From positions 169,900 through 233,899 of the forward strand of contig NZ_CAOJCN010000010.1 in the NCBI RefSeq assembly GCF_948329515.1: 64,000 nucleotides of DNA, read 5' to 3'. The translations under genes and the position numbers were made by a program. The notes beneath the pieces are model-generated. The model had not been told where the DNA came from, ran no database searches, and saw only the letters and a list, made by a program, of their open reading frames with translations. Origin of the DNA: Cohnella rhizoplanae (GTDB lineage Bacteria > Bacillota > Bacilli > Paenibacillales > Paenibacillaceae). Positions 1 to 8,284 of the stretch are shown here, in pieces (positions within the stretch are counted from its first letter, which is position 1; each line of letters opens with the position of its first letter).

Positions 1-1
1 G

Positions 2-247
2 AAGTTTCTCGATTCGCTGGAAACGTTGTCCAAGCGCGTGCAAGGCATGCTGTACGTGACCCATCATATCGAGGAGATCGTGCCGCTCTTCACGCACGTG
101 GCGCTCATGGCGGAGGGGCGGATCATCGCTGCGGGTCCCAAGCGTGAGGTGCTCACGGCGGAGCTGCTGCGTGACGCCTACGAGGTGCCCGTGCAAGTGC
201 GCTGGGTCGAGGACAGGCCCTGGATTACGGTAGAAAAGGAGGGGTAG
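2..247 (+). CDS. ABC transporter ATP-binding protein, C-terminal end (partial)
   Basis: Reading frame open from the window edge to TAG at 245-247; only the last ~81 residues are present. The visible part holds the end of an ABC ATPase: YVTHHIEEI is the switch (H-loop) histidine region, followed by a strand-turn typical of these proteins (VALMAEGRIIAAGP). The HH-IEEI form resembles the YlmA/ModF-like group of cytoplasmic ABC ATPases, but the Walker A, signature and Walker B motifs lie outside the window, so the substrate cannot be named. The methyltransferase gene follows after one base, so the two are probably co-transcribed. Confidence 0.8.
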   Translation, partial: KFLDSLETLSKRVQGMLYVTHHIEEIVPLFTHVALMAEGRIIAAGPKREVLTAELLRDAYEVPVQVRWVEDRPWITVEKEG

Positions 248-248
248 C

Positions 249-1268
249 GTGTCGGTATTTATCGGAACGAGCAATCCGGGCTTTGCGCCCTACGCGATGG
301 AGGAGCTGCGCCGGCGGTGGCCGGACGTGTCGCTGTCGGGTCTCGCGCCCGGCGAGACCTTTAAGCTGGTCGTCGCCAGCGTAGACGATACCGAGCTGGT
401 TCGGATGCTCCGCAGGGACGAGCCCGTTTTCCTGCGTCATCTGTTTCCCGTGCGGGAGGAGCTCGATATGCCCGAACAGGCGGAGGGCGTGGCATCCGCG
501 CTCGTTCGCTTCGCGGGCTCGCTGGCGGAGGAAGTCAAGGGCGCCAAGGTCGCGGTCCAGGTCCGCAAGTCGCAGGACAGCCCGTTTCCCTTTTCATCGG
601 CGGAAGCCCGCGACCTGATGGTGCCGGCGCTGCTCGAATCCGGCGCGGAGGGGGTCTCTCGGGGCGCCAAGTGGATCTTGTCCGTCTACGCCGCCAAGCG
701 CAGCCTATACCTGGGCTTGTCGGCCCCTGCGGACAATCTATCCGACTGGCCGGGCGGTGCCGTCCGGTTCCGCAGGGAGGAAGGCCTCATCTCGCGCGCG
801 GCATTCAAGCTGCTCGAAGCCGAGCAGGCATTCGACCTGCCGTTCGAACGGTTCACCAATGCGCTCGATCTCGGCGCTGCGCCCGGGGGCTGGACTTCCG
901 TCCTCCTGGAGCGCGGACTCCGCGTGACCGCGGTCGATCCGGCAGAGATGGACGAGTCGCTCGACGGGCATCCGACCCTGCGGCATCTGCGCCAGAACGC
1001 GGCCGATCTGTCCTTCGCGCCCGGCACGTTCGACCTCCTCGTCTGCGACATGAGCTGGGATCCGCATCATACGGCGCGGATCGTGAAGCAGCTCGCGCCG
1101 GCGCTGTCGGCCGGCGCTTCCGTTATCGTCACGCTGAAGCTCATGTACAAAAAGCCGATGCAGACCATTTCCGACCTGCTCGCCTCGTACGAGGAGAAGT
1201 TCGATATCCGGAGGGTCAAGCAGCTTTTCCACAACCGGGACGAAGTGACGCTGTGGATGCGCAAATAG
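249..1268 (+). CDS. FtsJ/RrmJ-like SAM-dependent RNA methyltransferase
   Basis: 339 aa from GTG, with an AGGAGGGG ribosome site overlapping the end of the upstream gene. The C-terminal half (about residues 180-339) is an FtsJ-type Rossmann methyltransferase: the SAM-binding loop LDLGAAPGGW is clear, and the catalytic K-D-K-E tetrad can be placed at K187, D267 (CDMSW), K297 (TLKL) and E332 (DEVTLW). The N-terminal ~170 residues look like a THUMP-like or substrate-binding extension, as in RlmM-type 23S rRNA 2'-O-methyltransferases. 2'-O-methylation of a structured RNA is the expected reaction; the target nucleotide cannot be told from sequence. Confidence is high for the family and low for the exact substrate. 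Confidence 0.85.
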   Translation: MSVFIGTSNPGFAPYAMEELRRRWPDVSLSGLAPGETFKLVVASVDDTELVRMLRRDEPVFLRHLFPVREELDMPEQAEGVASALVRFAGSLAEEVKGAKVAVQVRKSQDSPFPFSSAEARDLMVPALLESGAEGVSRGAKWILSVYAAKRSLYLGLSAPADNLSDWPGGAVRFRREEGLISRAAFKLLEAEQAFDLPFERFTNALDLGAAPGGWTSVLLERGLRVTAVDPAEMDESLDGHPTLRHLRQNAADLSFAPGTFDLLVCDMSWDPHHTARIVKQLAPALSAGASVIVTLKLMYKKPMQTISDLLASYEEKFDIRRVKQLFHNRDEVTLWMRK

Positions 1269-1318
1269 CGGACATGACAGGCGGCAGAGGGCGAGAACGC
1301 TTGAGAAGCGGTTCCCCC

Positions 1319-1348
1319 TTTCCGAGACGATTGTCCGTATGCTATACT
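1319..1348 (+). promoter_or_regulatory. possible weak promoter upstream of the kinase gene
   Basis: A good -10 (TATACT, 1343-1348) with a poor -35 (TTTCCG, 1319-1324) at 18-bp spacing. It sits upstream of an intrinsic hairpin at 1376-1430, so a transcript from here would cross a terminator before reaching the kinase. Confidence 0.25.
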
Positions 1349-1375
1349 CGAGGGCGATAAGGTGAACGGGAAAGC

Positions 1376-1430
1376 ATCCCGCGTCAGACCGGCTTCCGAA
1401 CAGGAAGGCGGCATGGCGCGGGATTTTTTT
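1376..1430 (+). terminator. intrinsic terminator or attenuator before the kinase gene
   Basis: ATCCCGCG (1376-1383) pairs with CGCGGGAT (1417-1424) and is followed directly by a run of T to 1430. An inner stem CTTCC/GGAAG closes part of the loop. It ends the methyltransferase transcript or, if the -10 at 1343 is real, attenuates the kinase gene whose ATG is at 1462. Confidence 0.75.
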
Positions 1431-1461
1431 CTTGCCGACAGTGGCGCTGGGGAGTGAATGC

Positions 1462-3078
1462 ATGAATAAAGAGGATGCGAGGCGGCCGCTGCCGTCGCTG
1501 GAGCCCGGCGAGCTCGTATCGGGCCGCTACAAAATCGCCGGCGTTCTGGGTCGGGGCGGCATGGCCCGCGTTTACCTTGCCGAGGATACGAAACTGGGCG
1601 GTCGGTTGCTTGCGCTCAAGCTGACGCGGACGTACGACCATGGAGAAGGGTTTATCGCCGAGGCGAGGCTGCTGAGCGGTTTGCGTCATCCCGGACTCCC
1701 CGAGATCGTCGATTATGAGCCGCCGGACGAAGCGGGCGTCGCGCTCATCGTGATGGCTTACGTCGAAGGGGAGACGCTCGCGGAGTTGATGCGCCGGCAT
1801 GGGCTGCGGCTGCCGTTCGCTAAGGCGCTGCGTTATCTGCTGCAGCTGGCGCGCACTCTGCAGTATTTGCACGCGCAGCGGCCGATCGTCGTCTTTCGCG
1901 ATTTGAAGCCTGCGAACGTCATGATCGACGGCAGGGACAATGCCATCCTGATCGACTTCGGCATCGCCCGCGAGTTTAAACCGGGAGCCGGCCGGGATAC
2001 GCTTATGCTGGGCACGCCCGCTTTTGCGGCGCCGGAGCAGCTGCGCGGGGAGCAGAGCGATGCCAGAACGGATCTCTACGGATTGGGCGCGCTTGCATAC
2101 TATCTGCTGACTGGCGGCGGCTATGTCGGTCGCCCGGGAGCTGGCGCAGACATGGCTTGGCAGCGCGACGCGCCGCCGGCTTTTATCGCGTCGGTCCGCC
2201 GCCTGATGTCGGAGCGACCGGCGGACCGTCCGGACAGCGCGGCCGCGATCGTCCGCGAATGGACCGCATTTGCCGATGCCGCGCTAGAGGAGAGCGTAGA
2301 CGGCATTGGCGCTGCGACGGCCTCGGCGGCTCTGCGGACCGCGCTTCCTGCCGGGAACGGGCTTCGCCCCGGGAGGTCGACCCGCATCGCGGCGTTCATT
2401 TCCGCGTATCCCGGCGCTGGGGCTACCTTTCTATGCCGCCTGCTCTCGTCGCGGCTGAGCCGACTCGGCGTCGCGCATGCGCTCGCGGAATGTCCCGGCG
2501 GCGAGCCTGAGCTATATGCCTGGTTGGACGGCGGCAGACGGATGCCCGCTCGCGCGGTATTCGCGGATCCGTCCGGGACGGGGCCGGTATCGCCCGCCTG
2601 GCGGGAAGGGCATGCCGCCTATTACCCGCTGCGTCCGGACGAGCCGCCGGCCGTGGCGCCGGACGCAGGCTTCGCCTCATGGCTATGCGGTCTTGGCGTG
2701 CCGCTGGTGCTGCTCGACGTATCCGGTTCATGGTCGTCATCGCCGGTATCCGCTTGGCTCGCGGCGCACGCGGACGTTCTCTACGCGACGGTCGATCCGT
2801 TCCCGGTCAAATGGACCGCCCGGCGGCAGCGCGGTTGCGCGGAGCTGCTCGCTGCCGCTTCCCGAGCGGGCGCGACGACGGGCTGGATCGCGAACCGCGA
2901 CCTCGGATTCGCGCGCCGCTCCGAGTGGTTGCGTCTACTCCCCGAGCGGCCGGCGCTTGCCGTACCTCAGCTGCCGCCCGCCGATGCCGCCGCGTGGTTA
3001 TGGCAGGGAGGGGACGTCGCGCTGCCGCGTAGTGCGGAGTCGGACATCGCAGACTTCTGTGCCGGCTTGCTTGACTGA
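1462..3078 (+). CDS. Ser/Thr protein kinase fused to a MinD/TadZ-like P-loop domain
   Basis: 538 aa. ATG 1462 is chosen because GGGGAG lies 6-10 bases upstream; an in-frame TTG at 1432 lies within the terminator. Residues about 27-290 are a Hanks-type kinase: glycine loop GRGGMARVY, invariant lysine K53, catalytic D147 in FRDLKPAN, DFG at D165, and GTPAFAAPEQ. The HRD histidine is Phe, a variant seen in other bacterial kinases. No transmembrane segment is visible, so the protein is probably cytoplasmic. Residues about 305-538 begin with a strand and YPGAGAT loop (316-322), then VPLVLLDVSG and WIANRD, the layout of a MinD/ParA-fold NTPase. Its loop lacks the usual lysines, as in the atypical TadZ/CpaE group. 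Substrate unknown; the two-component pair downstream and the CIS locus are possible partners only by proximity. Confidence 0.85.
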   Translation: MNKEDARRPLPSLEPGELVSGRYKIAGVLGRGGMARVYLAEDTKLGGRLLALKLTRTYDHGEGFIAEARLLSGLRHPGLPEIVDYEPPDEAGVALIVMAYVEGETLAELMRRHGLRLPFAKALRYLLQLARTLQYLHAQRPIVVFRDLKPANVMIDGRDNAILIDFGIAREFKPGAGRDTLMLGTPAFAAPEQLRGEQSDARTDLYGLGALAYYLLTGGGYVGRPGAGADMAWQRDAPPAFIASVRRLMSERPADRPDSAAAIVREWTAFADAALEESVDGIGAATASAALRTALPAGNGLRPGRSTRIAAFISAYPGAGATFLCRLLSSRLSRLGVAHALAECPGGEPELYAWLDGGRRMPARAVFADPSGTGPVSPAWREGHAAYYPLRPDEPPAVAPDAGFASWLCGLGVPLVLLDVSGSWSSSPVSAWLAAHADVLYATVDPFPVKWTARRQRGCAELLAAASRAGATTGWIANRDLGFARRSEWLRLLPERPALAVPQLPPADAAAWLWQGGDVALPRSAESDIADFCAGLLD

Positions 3079-3139
3079 TGCGGGCGGAGCGGCTTCCGCC
3101 GACTGTATGCTTCATCCATTCGATCTCGCCGGATTGGCA

Positions 3140-3148
3140 TGGTACAAT
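3140..3148 (+). promoter_or_regulatory. extended -10 promoter element before the response regulator gene
   Basis: TGGTACAAT (3140-3148) is a good extended -10; no convincing -35 is seen 17 bp upstream. It lies 70 bp before the response regulator start. Confidence 0.35.
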
Positions 3149-3217
3149 AGAAGATAGCGGATTTCGAGCCATACAGTCGCGGAATGCCGCAGTACGACAG
3201 GACCGAGGTGGACGATC

Positions 3218-3913
3218 ATGAGCGAACGTATATTGATCATAGAGGACGAAGACGGCATCGCGCGGATTTTGGAGCTGGAGCTTAAGCACGAAGGCTACGA
3301 AGTCGGACGCGCCGCCGACGGGCGCACCGGCTTGGAGATGGCGCTGAGCGGAGAGTGGGACCTGCTGCTGCTCGACGTGATGCTGCCTGGGCTGAACGGC
3401 GTGGAGGTGCTGCGCAGATTCAGGCAGAACGACAATGCCGTGCCCGTCATCCTGCTGACGGCGCGAGACACCGTACCCGACAAGGTCAGCGGCTTCGAGC
3501 ACGGCGCCAACGATTACGTAACCAAGCCGTTCGCCATGGAAGAGCTGCTCGCGCGCGTGCGGAACCTGCTGCGCATCTTCAAGGCTTCGCGCGAGGGCGA
3601 GAGCGAGGACGCGCTCAAGATCGGGGATCTGACGATCGAGCTGATCACGCGCAAGGTATACCGCAAGGACCATGGCATCGACCTGACGCCGCGTGAGTTC
3701 GAGCTGCTGCTGTATCTGGCGCGGCACCGTGGCGTGGAGAAGACGCGGGACGAGATTTTGTCCGACGTATGGGGCTACGAGTATATCGGAGATACGAACG
3801 TGGTCGACGTCTATATCCGTTATTTGCGGCAGAAGATGGACAAAGGGTATCGGCATAAGCTCCTGCACACCGTTCGCGGCGTCGGGTACATGCTGAAGGA
3901 GCCCGAAGTATGA
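3218..3913 (+). CDS. OmpR-family response regulator
   Basis: 231 aa from ATG with GAGGTGG upstream. The N-terminal receiver domain (1-115) has the acidic pair near EDED, the phospho-acceptor D53 in LLLLDVMLPG, the T of LLTA and K of TKPF. The C-terminal winged helix (about 130-228) shows LTPREFELLLYLA, VDVYIRYLRQKMD and TVRGVGYML. The protein is closest in style to the ArlR/CsrR group. It overlaps the kinase gene by 4 bp (ATGA), so the pair is translationally coupled. The regulon is not visible here. Confidence 0.93.
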   Translation: MSERILIIEDEDGIARILELELKHEGYEVGRAADGRTGLEMALSGEWDLLLLDVMLPGLNGVEVLRRFRQNDNAVPVILLTARDTVPDKVSGFEHGANDYVTKPFAMEELLARVRNLLRIFKASREGESEDALKIGDLTIELITRKVYRKDHGIDLTPREFELLLYLARHRGVEKTRDEILSDVWGYEYIGDTNVVDVYIRYLRQKMDKGYRHKLLHTVRGVGYMLKEPEV

Positions 3914-5259
3914 CGCTGAGGCTTCGCTTCACGCTTTTCACCGTTTTTTGGTTGATTTTTATACTCATTTTATACAACGTGTTCGTCTATTATTTCGTCA
4001 TCAAGGTGACCACGCGCGGGGAGCTGCAGCTGCTGTCGAGCAAGGCCGACCTTGTGATGGAGACGCTCCGCAAGAACGAGATGGCCGGCATCGATGATTC
4101 CGCGCTCCTCAAGGACATGTACAACGTCAACGAGATGATGCGCATCGTGACGCCGGATTCCCGCGTCGTCAACTCGGTGGGCGTGGACAAGCAGCTGCTG
4201 GCCCTGCCCAAGGAAGTGCGCACGGTATCCCATTCGGATACGATAAAGGTGGACGGGCACCGCGTGTTGACCTGGTCCGTGCCGATCTACGATAATCATC
4301 GGCTGGTCGGCCAGATCGACAGCGCGCGGTATCTGACCGCGCTTGACGGCTATCTTCAGATTCTATTGGGCGCGCTCAGCGTGACGAGCGTGGGCGCGAT
4401 CATTTTCGCCATTCTCGGCACCTACTGGTTCACCTCCAGGCTGACGGGGCCGATCGGGCAGATGGTCCAGACGATGCGTGAGATCGACCGCAGCGGCAAG
4501 CTGCAGCGGGTGAAAATGGGCCGCGAGGAATCCGTGGAGCTGCAGCAGCTGATTCGGGCGTTCAACCAAATGATCGACAGACTCGACAGAACCATCGAGC
4601 GGCAGAAGCAATTCGTCGCGGACGCATCGCACGAGCTCAAGACGCCGCTCACCGTCATCGGCAGCTACGCGGACTTGCTGAAGCGTTGGGGCAGGGACGA
4701 CGTCACCGTCCGCGACGAAGCGATCGAGGCCATCGCGCGCGAGACCGAGCGGCTCAAGAAGCTGACGCTCTCGATGCTGACGCTCGCTGAGGCCGAGCAG
4801 GACGATTGGCTAAGCAAGAGCCGGTTCGATATCGTAGCCATCGTGAACGATCTGTCCGGCGTGCTGCGGGCGACGTTCCTGCGGCATATTCGCGTCCATG
4901 CCGTCTCCGGCGCCGTTCACATGACCGGAGACAAGGACAAGATCCGCCAGATGATCCTCATCTTCCTGGACAATGCGATCAAGTACAGCAAGGAGCCGAT
5001 CGACGTTCGCATCCGTATGGAGAAGAACACCGTACGCATCGAAGTGACCGATTACGGCATCGGTATTTCGGAAAACGAGATCCCGTATCTGTTCGAGCGT
5101 TTCTACCGGGTCGACGAGGCGCGTCATCGCGCAACGGGCGGCAGCGGCCTCGGGCTGTCCATCGCCAAGCGGATCATCGATCTGCACGGCGGGACGGTCG
5201 AGGTGTTCAGCAAGCCCGGCAGCGGCACGACGATCGCGATCGCGCTGCCCGTCAAGTAA
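3910..5259 (+). CDS. sensor histidine kinase, partner of the OmpR-type regulator
   Basis: 449 aa. TM1 lies at about residues 8-32 and TM2 at about 150-178, enclosing a ~115-residue extracellular sensor region; a HAMP linker follows (about 180-232). The HisKA phosphoacceptor is H241 in DASHELKTPL. The ATPase domain has DNAIKYS (N box), DYGIGI (G1), FERFYR (F box) and GGSGLGLSI (G2), all intact. Architecture and size fit ArlS/CsrS-like kinases. The start overlaps the regulator stop by four bases. The signal is unknown. Confidence 0.93.
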   Translation: MTLRLRFTLFTVFWLIFILILYNVFVYYFVIKVTTRGELQLLSSKADLVMETLRKNEMAGIDDSALLKDMYNVNEMMRIVTPDSRVVNSVGVDKQLLALPKEVRTVSHSDTIKVDGHRVLTWSVPIYDNHRLVGQIDSARYLTALDGYLQILLGALSVTSVGAIIFAILGTYWFTSRLTGPIGQMVQTMREIDRSGKLQRVKMGREESVELQQLIRAFNQMIDRLDRTIERQKQFVADASHELKTPLTVIGSYADLLKRWGRDDVTVRDEAIEAIARETERLKKLTLSMLTLAEAEQDDWLSKSRFDIVAIVNDLSGVLRATFLRHIRVHAVSGAVHMTGDKDKIRQMILIFLDNAIKYSKEPIDVRIRMEKNTVRIEVTDYGIGISENEIPYLFERFYRVDEARHRATGGSGLGLSIAKRIIDLHGGTVEVFSKPGSGTTIAIALPVK

Positions 5260-5263
5260 TATA

Positions 5264-5306
5264 AAAAGCCTCCGATTTAGCCGGTCAGGCTGAATCGGAG
5301 GCTTTT
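5264..5306. terminator. bidirectional intrinsic terminator
   Basis: A 19-bp stem (5264-5282 with 5288-5306, one G-T pair) closes a 5-base loop, with A and T runs on both sides. It lies between the convergent histidine kinase (+) and NlpC/P60 (-) genes and can end both transcripts. Confidence 0.9.
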
Positions 5307-5336
5307 ACGCTATACATGAAGGAATGCGACTTCTAA

Positions 5337-5840
5337 TTAGAGTACGCGTTTCGCGGTTTTATAATGGCTCTTCCAATAAGAGGCGCTCAGGCTTGTGACG
5401 ATGACGCCCGGCTTGCCGTAGGTATGCAAAATTTTGTTGTTGCCGATGTAGACGGCCACATGTCCGATCTTAGAGCTGTTGCTCGATTTGAAAAAGACGA
5501 GATCGCCTTTTTTGAGATCGGCCTTGGCCACGGTCGTGCCCTTCGTCGCCTGCGCGCTCGAGACGCGCGGCAGCTTGACGCCGTACTTGCCGAAGATGTA
5601 CTGGGTGAAACTCGAGCAATCGAACACTTGGGTGGAACCGGAGGGCGCGCCGAGACGGTATTTGACGCCGAGGTACTTTTTGCCGAGCGTGATGATCTTG
5701 TCGGCTTTGACGGTCGTCGTCGCGGCAGCGGCGGAGGCTGTGGGCGCGGCGGTGAAGAGCGTTCCGGACACGGCGATGGTTACGCACAATCCCAGGGAAG
5801 CGATCATGCGGATCGTTTTGCTGCGGATGTTCATTCTCAT
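5337..5840 (-). CDS. secreted NlpC/P60 cell-wall endopeptidase
   Basis: 167 aa from the ATG at 5840; a GGAGGAT ribosome site lies upstream, and the longer in-frame ATG at 5879 would place that site inside the gene. A signal peptide (basic start, hydrophobic core SLGLCVTIAVSG, cleavage likely after TASA) precedes an NlpC/P60 domain. The catalytic Cys is C75 in FDCSSF, with H127 (GHVAVY) and H139 (ILHTYG). Such enzymes cut D-gamma-Glu to diamino-acid bonds in peptidoglycan peptides. There are no SH3 or LysM wall-binding domains, so this is a minimal hydrolase. It faces away from the nitrilase gene across a ~230-bp divergent region. Confidence 0.92.
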   Translation of the reverse strand: MRMNIRSKTIRMIASLGLCVTIAVSGTLFTAAPTASAAAATTTVKADKIITLGKKYLGVKYRLGAPSGSTQVFDCSSFTQYIFGKYGVKLPRVSSAQATKGTTVAKADLKKGDLVFFKSSNSSKIGHVAVYIGNNKILHTYGKPGVIVTSLSASYWKSHYKTAKRVL

Positions 5841-6015
5841 GTTGTCTGGCGATCCTCCGTCCAATAGTTCGGCTCGCATCGGCCTTTAATTAACCCTAAT
5901 ATAACAGATTCCAAACGACCTATTATTTTCCAAAAAGAGTCCGAGGCGCCTGAATAAGCGGGTCTTGCCCGTTTATTAGAATCAGATGAGAAATCTCTCA
6001 TGTCATCGCAAGGTT

Positions 6016-6044
6016 TTTGCCGGTCCTCGCAAAGCCGATATAAT
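6016..6044 (+). promoter_or_regulatory. probable sigma-A promoter for the nitrilase-acetyltransferase pair
   Basis: A consensus -10 TATAAT (6039-6044) with TTTGCC (6016-6021) at 17 bp. It lies 29 bp before the chosen nitrilase start. Confidence 0.45.
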
Positions 6045-6072
6045 GAGAGGAAGAAAGCGAGGGAATACGCCA

Positions 6073-6933
6073 ATGAAAATGAGAGTGTCCGCGGTGCAAT
6101 TCGCTCTGAAGGATGTCGCGAGCGTTGAGGAATGGAGCGCCCAGGTCAAACACTATGTACGGAACGCGGCGGAATATGGCGCGCAGTTCTTGCTTTTTCC
6201 GGAGTTCGTGACGACTCCGCTGTTGGGAATCGGCGCGGAGCCGGGCGGAGCGGGACAGCCAATCGGAAGTCTCGCCGATTATACGGAACTGTATACCGGC
6301 TTATTCTCCGGACTCGCGCGCGAATACGGCATGTACCTTTTCGCCGGGACGCAGGTGACGAGGAGCGGCGGATCGTTGCGGAACACCGCGTTTCTGTTCA
6401 AACCCGACGGAAGCTGGCATACGCAGGACAAGCTGCATATTACGCCGACCGAGGTTCAATCATGGAACGTCGAGCCGGGAGAAGGGGTCGAGGTCATCGA
6501 CACGCCCTTCGGCAAAGTCGGGCTGTTGACCTGCTACGACATCGAATTTCCGGAGATCGTGCGGATGGTGCGCGCCAAGGGAGCGAACGTAATATTTTGC
6601 CCTTCCTGCACGGACGACCGGCACGGCTTCTACAGGGTAAGGTACTGCTGTCATGCGAGAGCCGTGGAAAATCAAATCTACGTCGTGACGACGGGGACGG
6701 TCGGATCGCTCTCCCGCGTCGATTTCATGCGGGCAAACTACGGGCAGGCAGCCGTGATCTCGCCCAACGACATTCCATTCCCTCCGCGCGGGATCCTGAG
6801 CGAAGGGGATGTCAACGCGGACATGTTGATCACTGCGGATCTCGACTTGTCGCTGCTCGACGACGTCCGCGAAGCGGGGTCGGTCACTACGTGGCGCGAC
6901 CGCAGGACCGATCTATACGGGGACTGGAAATAG
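6073..6933 (+). CDS. carbon-nitrogen hydrolase (nitrilase superfamily)
   Basis: 286 aa from ATG 6073, preceded by GCGAGGG. An upstream in-frame ATG at 5986 would run through the -10 promoter and is rejected. The Glu-Lys-Cys triad is visible: E44 in LLFPEF, K120 in TQDKLH and C154 in LLTCYDIEFPE. Substrates of this superfamily are amides or nitriles; the exact one is unclear. The gene is followed after 16 bp by an acetyltransferase gene. In Bacillus subtilis the single protein YhcX joins an acetyltransferase and a nitrilase domain, so the two genes here probably act as an unfused version of the same system, in the reverse order. Confidence 0.9.
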   Translation: MKMRVSAVQFALKDVASVEEWSAQVKHYVRNAAEYGAQFLLFPEFVTTPLLGIGAEPGGAGQPIGSLADYTELYTGLFSGLAREYGMYLFAGTQVTRSGGSLRNTAFLFKPDGSWHTQDKLHITPTEVQSWNVEPGEGVEVIDTPFGKVGLLTCYDIEFPEIVRMVRAKGANVIFCPSCTDDRHGFYRVRYCCHARAVENQIYVVTTGTVGSLSRVDFMRANYGQAAVISPNDIPFPPRGILSEGDVNADMLITADLDLSLLDDVREAGSVTTWRDRRTDLYGDWK

Positions 6934-6949
6934 AGCGAGGAGGCGGAGC

Positions 6950-7606
6950 ATGCGCAAGCGCATCATCGTAACGGACGGCCGCAGGACGGCAGAGGCTCTG
7001 ATTCGCAATTATACGGCTGCGGACTTTGCTGCCTTGATCGAGGTTCAAGCGGAGAGCTTCCCTGCGCCGTATCCCGCCGAGCTGTGGTGGAACGAGGCGC
7101 AGCTCGCGGAGCATGTGGCGCGCTTTCCCGAGGGGGCGCTCTGCGTCGAACTAGACGGCCGAATCGCAGGGTCCATGACGGCGCTCAGACGGACGTTCGC
7201 GGACGGCGACGGCCACAGCTGGGCGGAAGCTACGGACGGCGGCTACATCCGCAACCATGAACCGGACGGGGATACGTTGTACGTCGTGGATCTGTGCGTT
7301 CGGCCCTTATACCGCTCGCTGGGACTTGGGAAGTGGCTCATACAATCGATGCACGAGACGGTCGTGCATATCGGCTGCCGGCGGCTGCTAAGCGGAGGCC
7401 GGATGCCGGGCTATCACAAGCATGCGGAAGTCATGTCGCCCGAACGTTACTTGGAGGAAGTGGCCGCGGGCAGGCTTCACGACCCTGTGGTCACCTTCCT
7501 GATCGGTTGCGGACGCATCCCGGTAGGCGTCGCCCGCCATTATCTCGAAGACGAGGAATCGGGGGGCAACGCCGCGCTGATGGAGTGGCGAAACCCGTTT
7601 TTTTGA
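6950..7606 (+). CDS. GNAT-family N-acetyltransferase, partner of the nitrilase
   Basis: 218 aa from ATG 6950 with GCGAGGAGGCGGAG upstream. The GNAT core is seen as VVDLCVRPLYRSLGLGKWLI, the acetyl-CoA strand and pyrophosphate loop (about residues 118-137), followed by SGGRMPGYHKH and PVVTFLIGCG, which recall the acetyltransferase half of YhcX-like proteins. It lies 16 bp after the nitrilase and ends just before a strong terminator, so the two form a two-gene operon. The acyl acceptor is unknown; a shared amide or polyamine-like substrate is an inference from the fused homologue. Confidence 0.85.
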   Translation: MRKRIIVTDGRRTAEALIRNYTAADFAALIEVQAESFPAPYPAELWWNEAQLAEHVARFPEGALCVELDGRIAGSMTALRRTFADGDGHSWAEATDGGYIRNHEPDGDTLYVVDLCVRPLYRSLGLGKWLIQSMHETVVHIGCRRLLSGGRMPGYHKHAEVMSPERYLEEVAAGRLHDPVVTFLIGCGRIPVGVARHYLEDEESGGNAALMEWRNPFF

Positions 7607-7637
7607 TAACGCGAAACGCCTGTGCTATGAATGAAAC

Positions 7638-7684
7638 GCAAAACGGGATGAAGCAGGGAGTCGTTCTGCTTCATCCCGTTTTGC
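7638..7684. terminator. bidirectional intrinsic terminator
   Basis: A perfect 19-bp stem (7638-7656 with 7666-7684) around a 9-base loop, with A and T runs at the ends. It separates the acetyltransferase gene (+) from the end of the cargo operon (-) and marks the left edge of the injection-system locus. Confidence 0.9.
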
Positions 7685-7714
7685 ATGATTGCCGTCGGAC
7701 CGGGAGTAGGTTAT

Positions 7715-8236
7715 CTAAGCGTCAAGGTCCGCCAGAGCGCCGGCGGCGCCGATACGTCCGTCCGCGACATCGCTCACCTTGGGCCCGAACATTCCGAGCG
7801 TCATGAGGAACAGGTCCGCGACATGCAGCGTCTCCGGATCGGGCAGCCGATGCTTGGCGCTTACGGCCCAGACGTAGCGGAAATACAGTTCGCCGGCCTC
7901 GTTCAGGCTAAAATGCCCCAGGGGGATGCGGCTGTTAACCGCCGTCAGCAGCTCGGCCAGTTCGGCGCGATGAACCGCCGGAACGGAAGGGGAAACGACG
8001 GTGTAGAGCTGCAGCAAGCGAATGTCGCCGATATCCTCGTCCGCGAGGGGGACGAAGGTAAAGGTGAGATAGCGCTCGCGGCCGTCGTCGCCCGCGTCCG
8101 TCGCCGCGAGCAGGGCGGGGATCGGCACGCCCTCCGTCGGTTCGATCAGCCTGCAAGGCAGGCCAGCTTCTTTGAGCGAATGCTCTAAAAATCCAAGTTC
8201 GGCCAAATCCCGTGCATGGTTTGCGCTTGCGTCCAT
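7715..8236 (-). CDS. YbjN-like protein, possible cargo chaperone or immunity protein
   Basis: 173 aa, last gene of the minus-strand operon DUF4157 - cargo - this gene, 48 bp after the cargo stop. The body (about 10-145) has alternating strands and helices with the pattern NSRIPLGHFSLNE-GELYFRY that I associate with YbjN/type III secretion chaperone (CesT-like) folds: small, acidic, no membrane segment or signal peptide. The distance to the cargo gene and the fold suggest that it binds the cargo before packaging, or acts as an immunity protein. Both are inferences; the family call itself is moderate. Confidence 0.55.
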   Translation of the reverse strand: MDASANHARDLAELGFLEHSLKEAGLPCRLIEPTEGVPIPALLAATDAGDDGRERYLTFTFVPLADEDIGDIRLLQLYTVVSPSVPAVHRAELAELLTAVNSRIPLGHFSLNEAGELYFRYVWAVSAKHRLPDPETLHVADLFLMTLGMFGPKVSDVADGRIGAAGALADLDA

Positions 8237-8284
8237 ATCGCCTCAGCCCTTCCGTCTAGGTGTAATCTAGTCTTTCCAGTCGCA

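Noticed and set aside
1343..1430. Known riboswitch or T-box leader before the kinase gene
   Set aside because: No T-box sequence, specifier loop or known aptamer pattern could be seen; only a terminator-type hairpin is supported.
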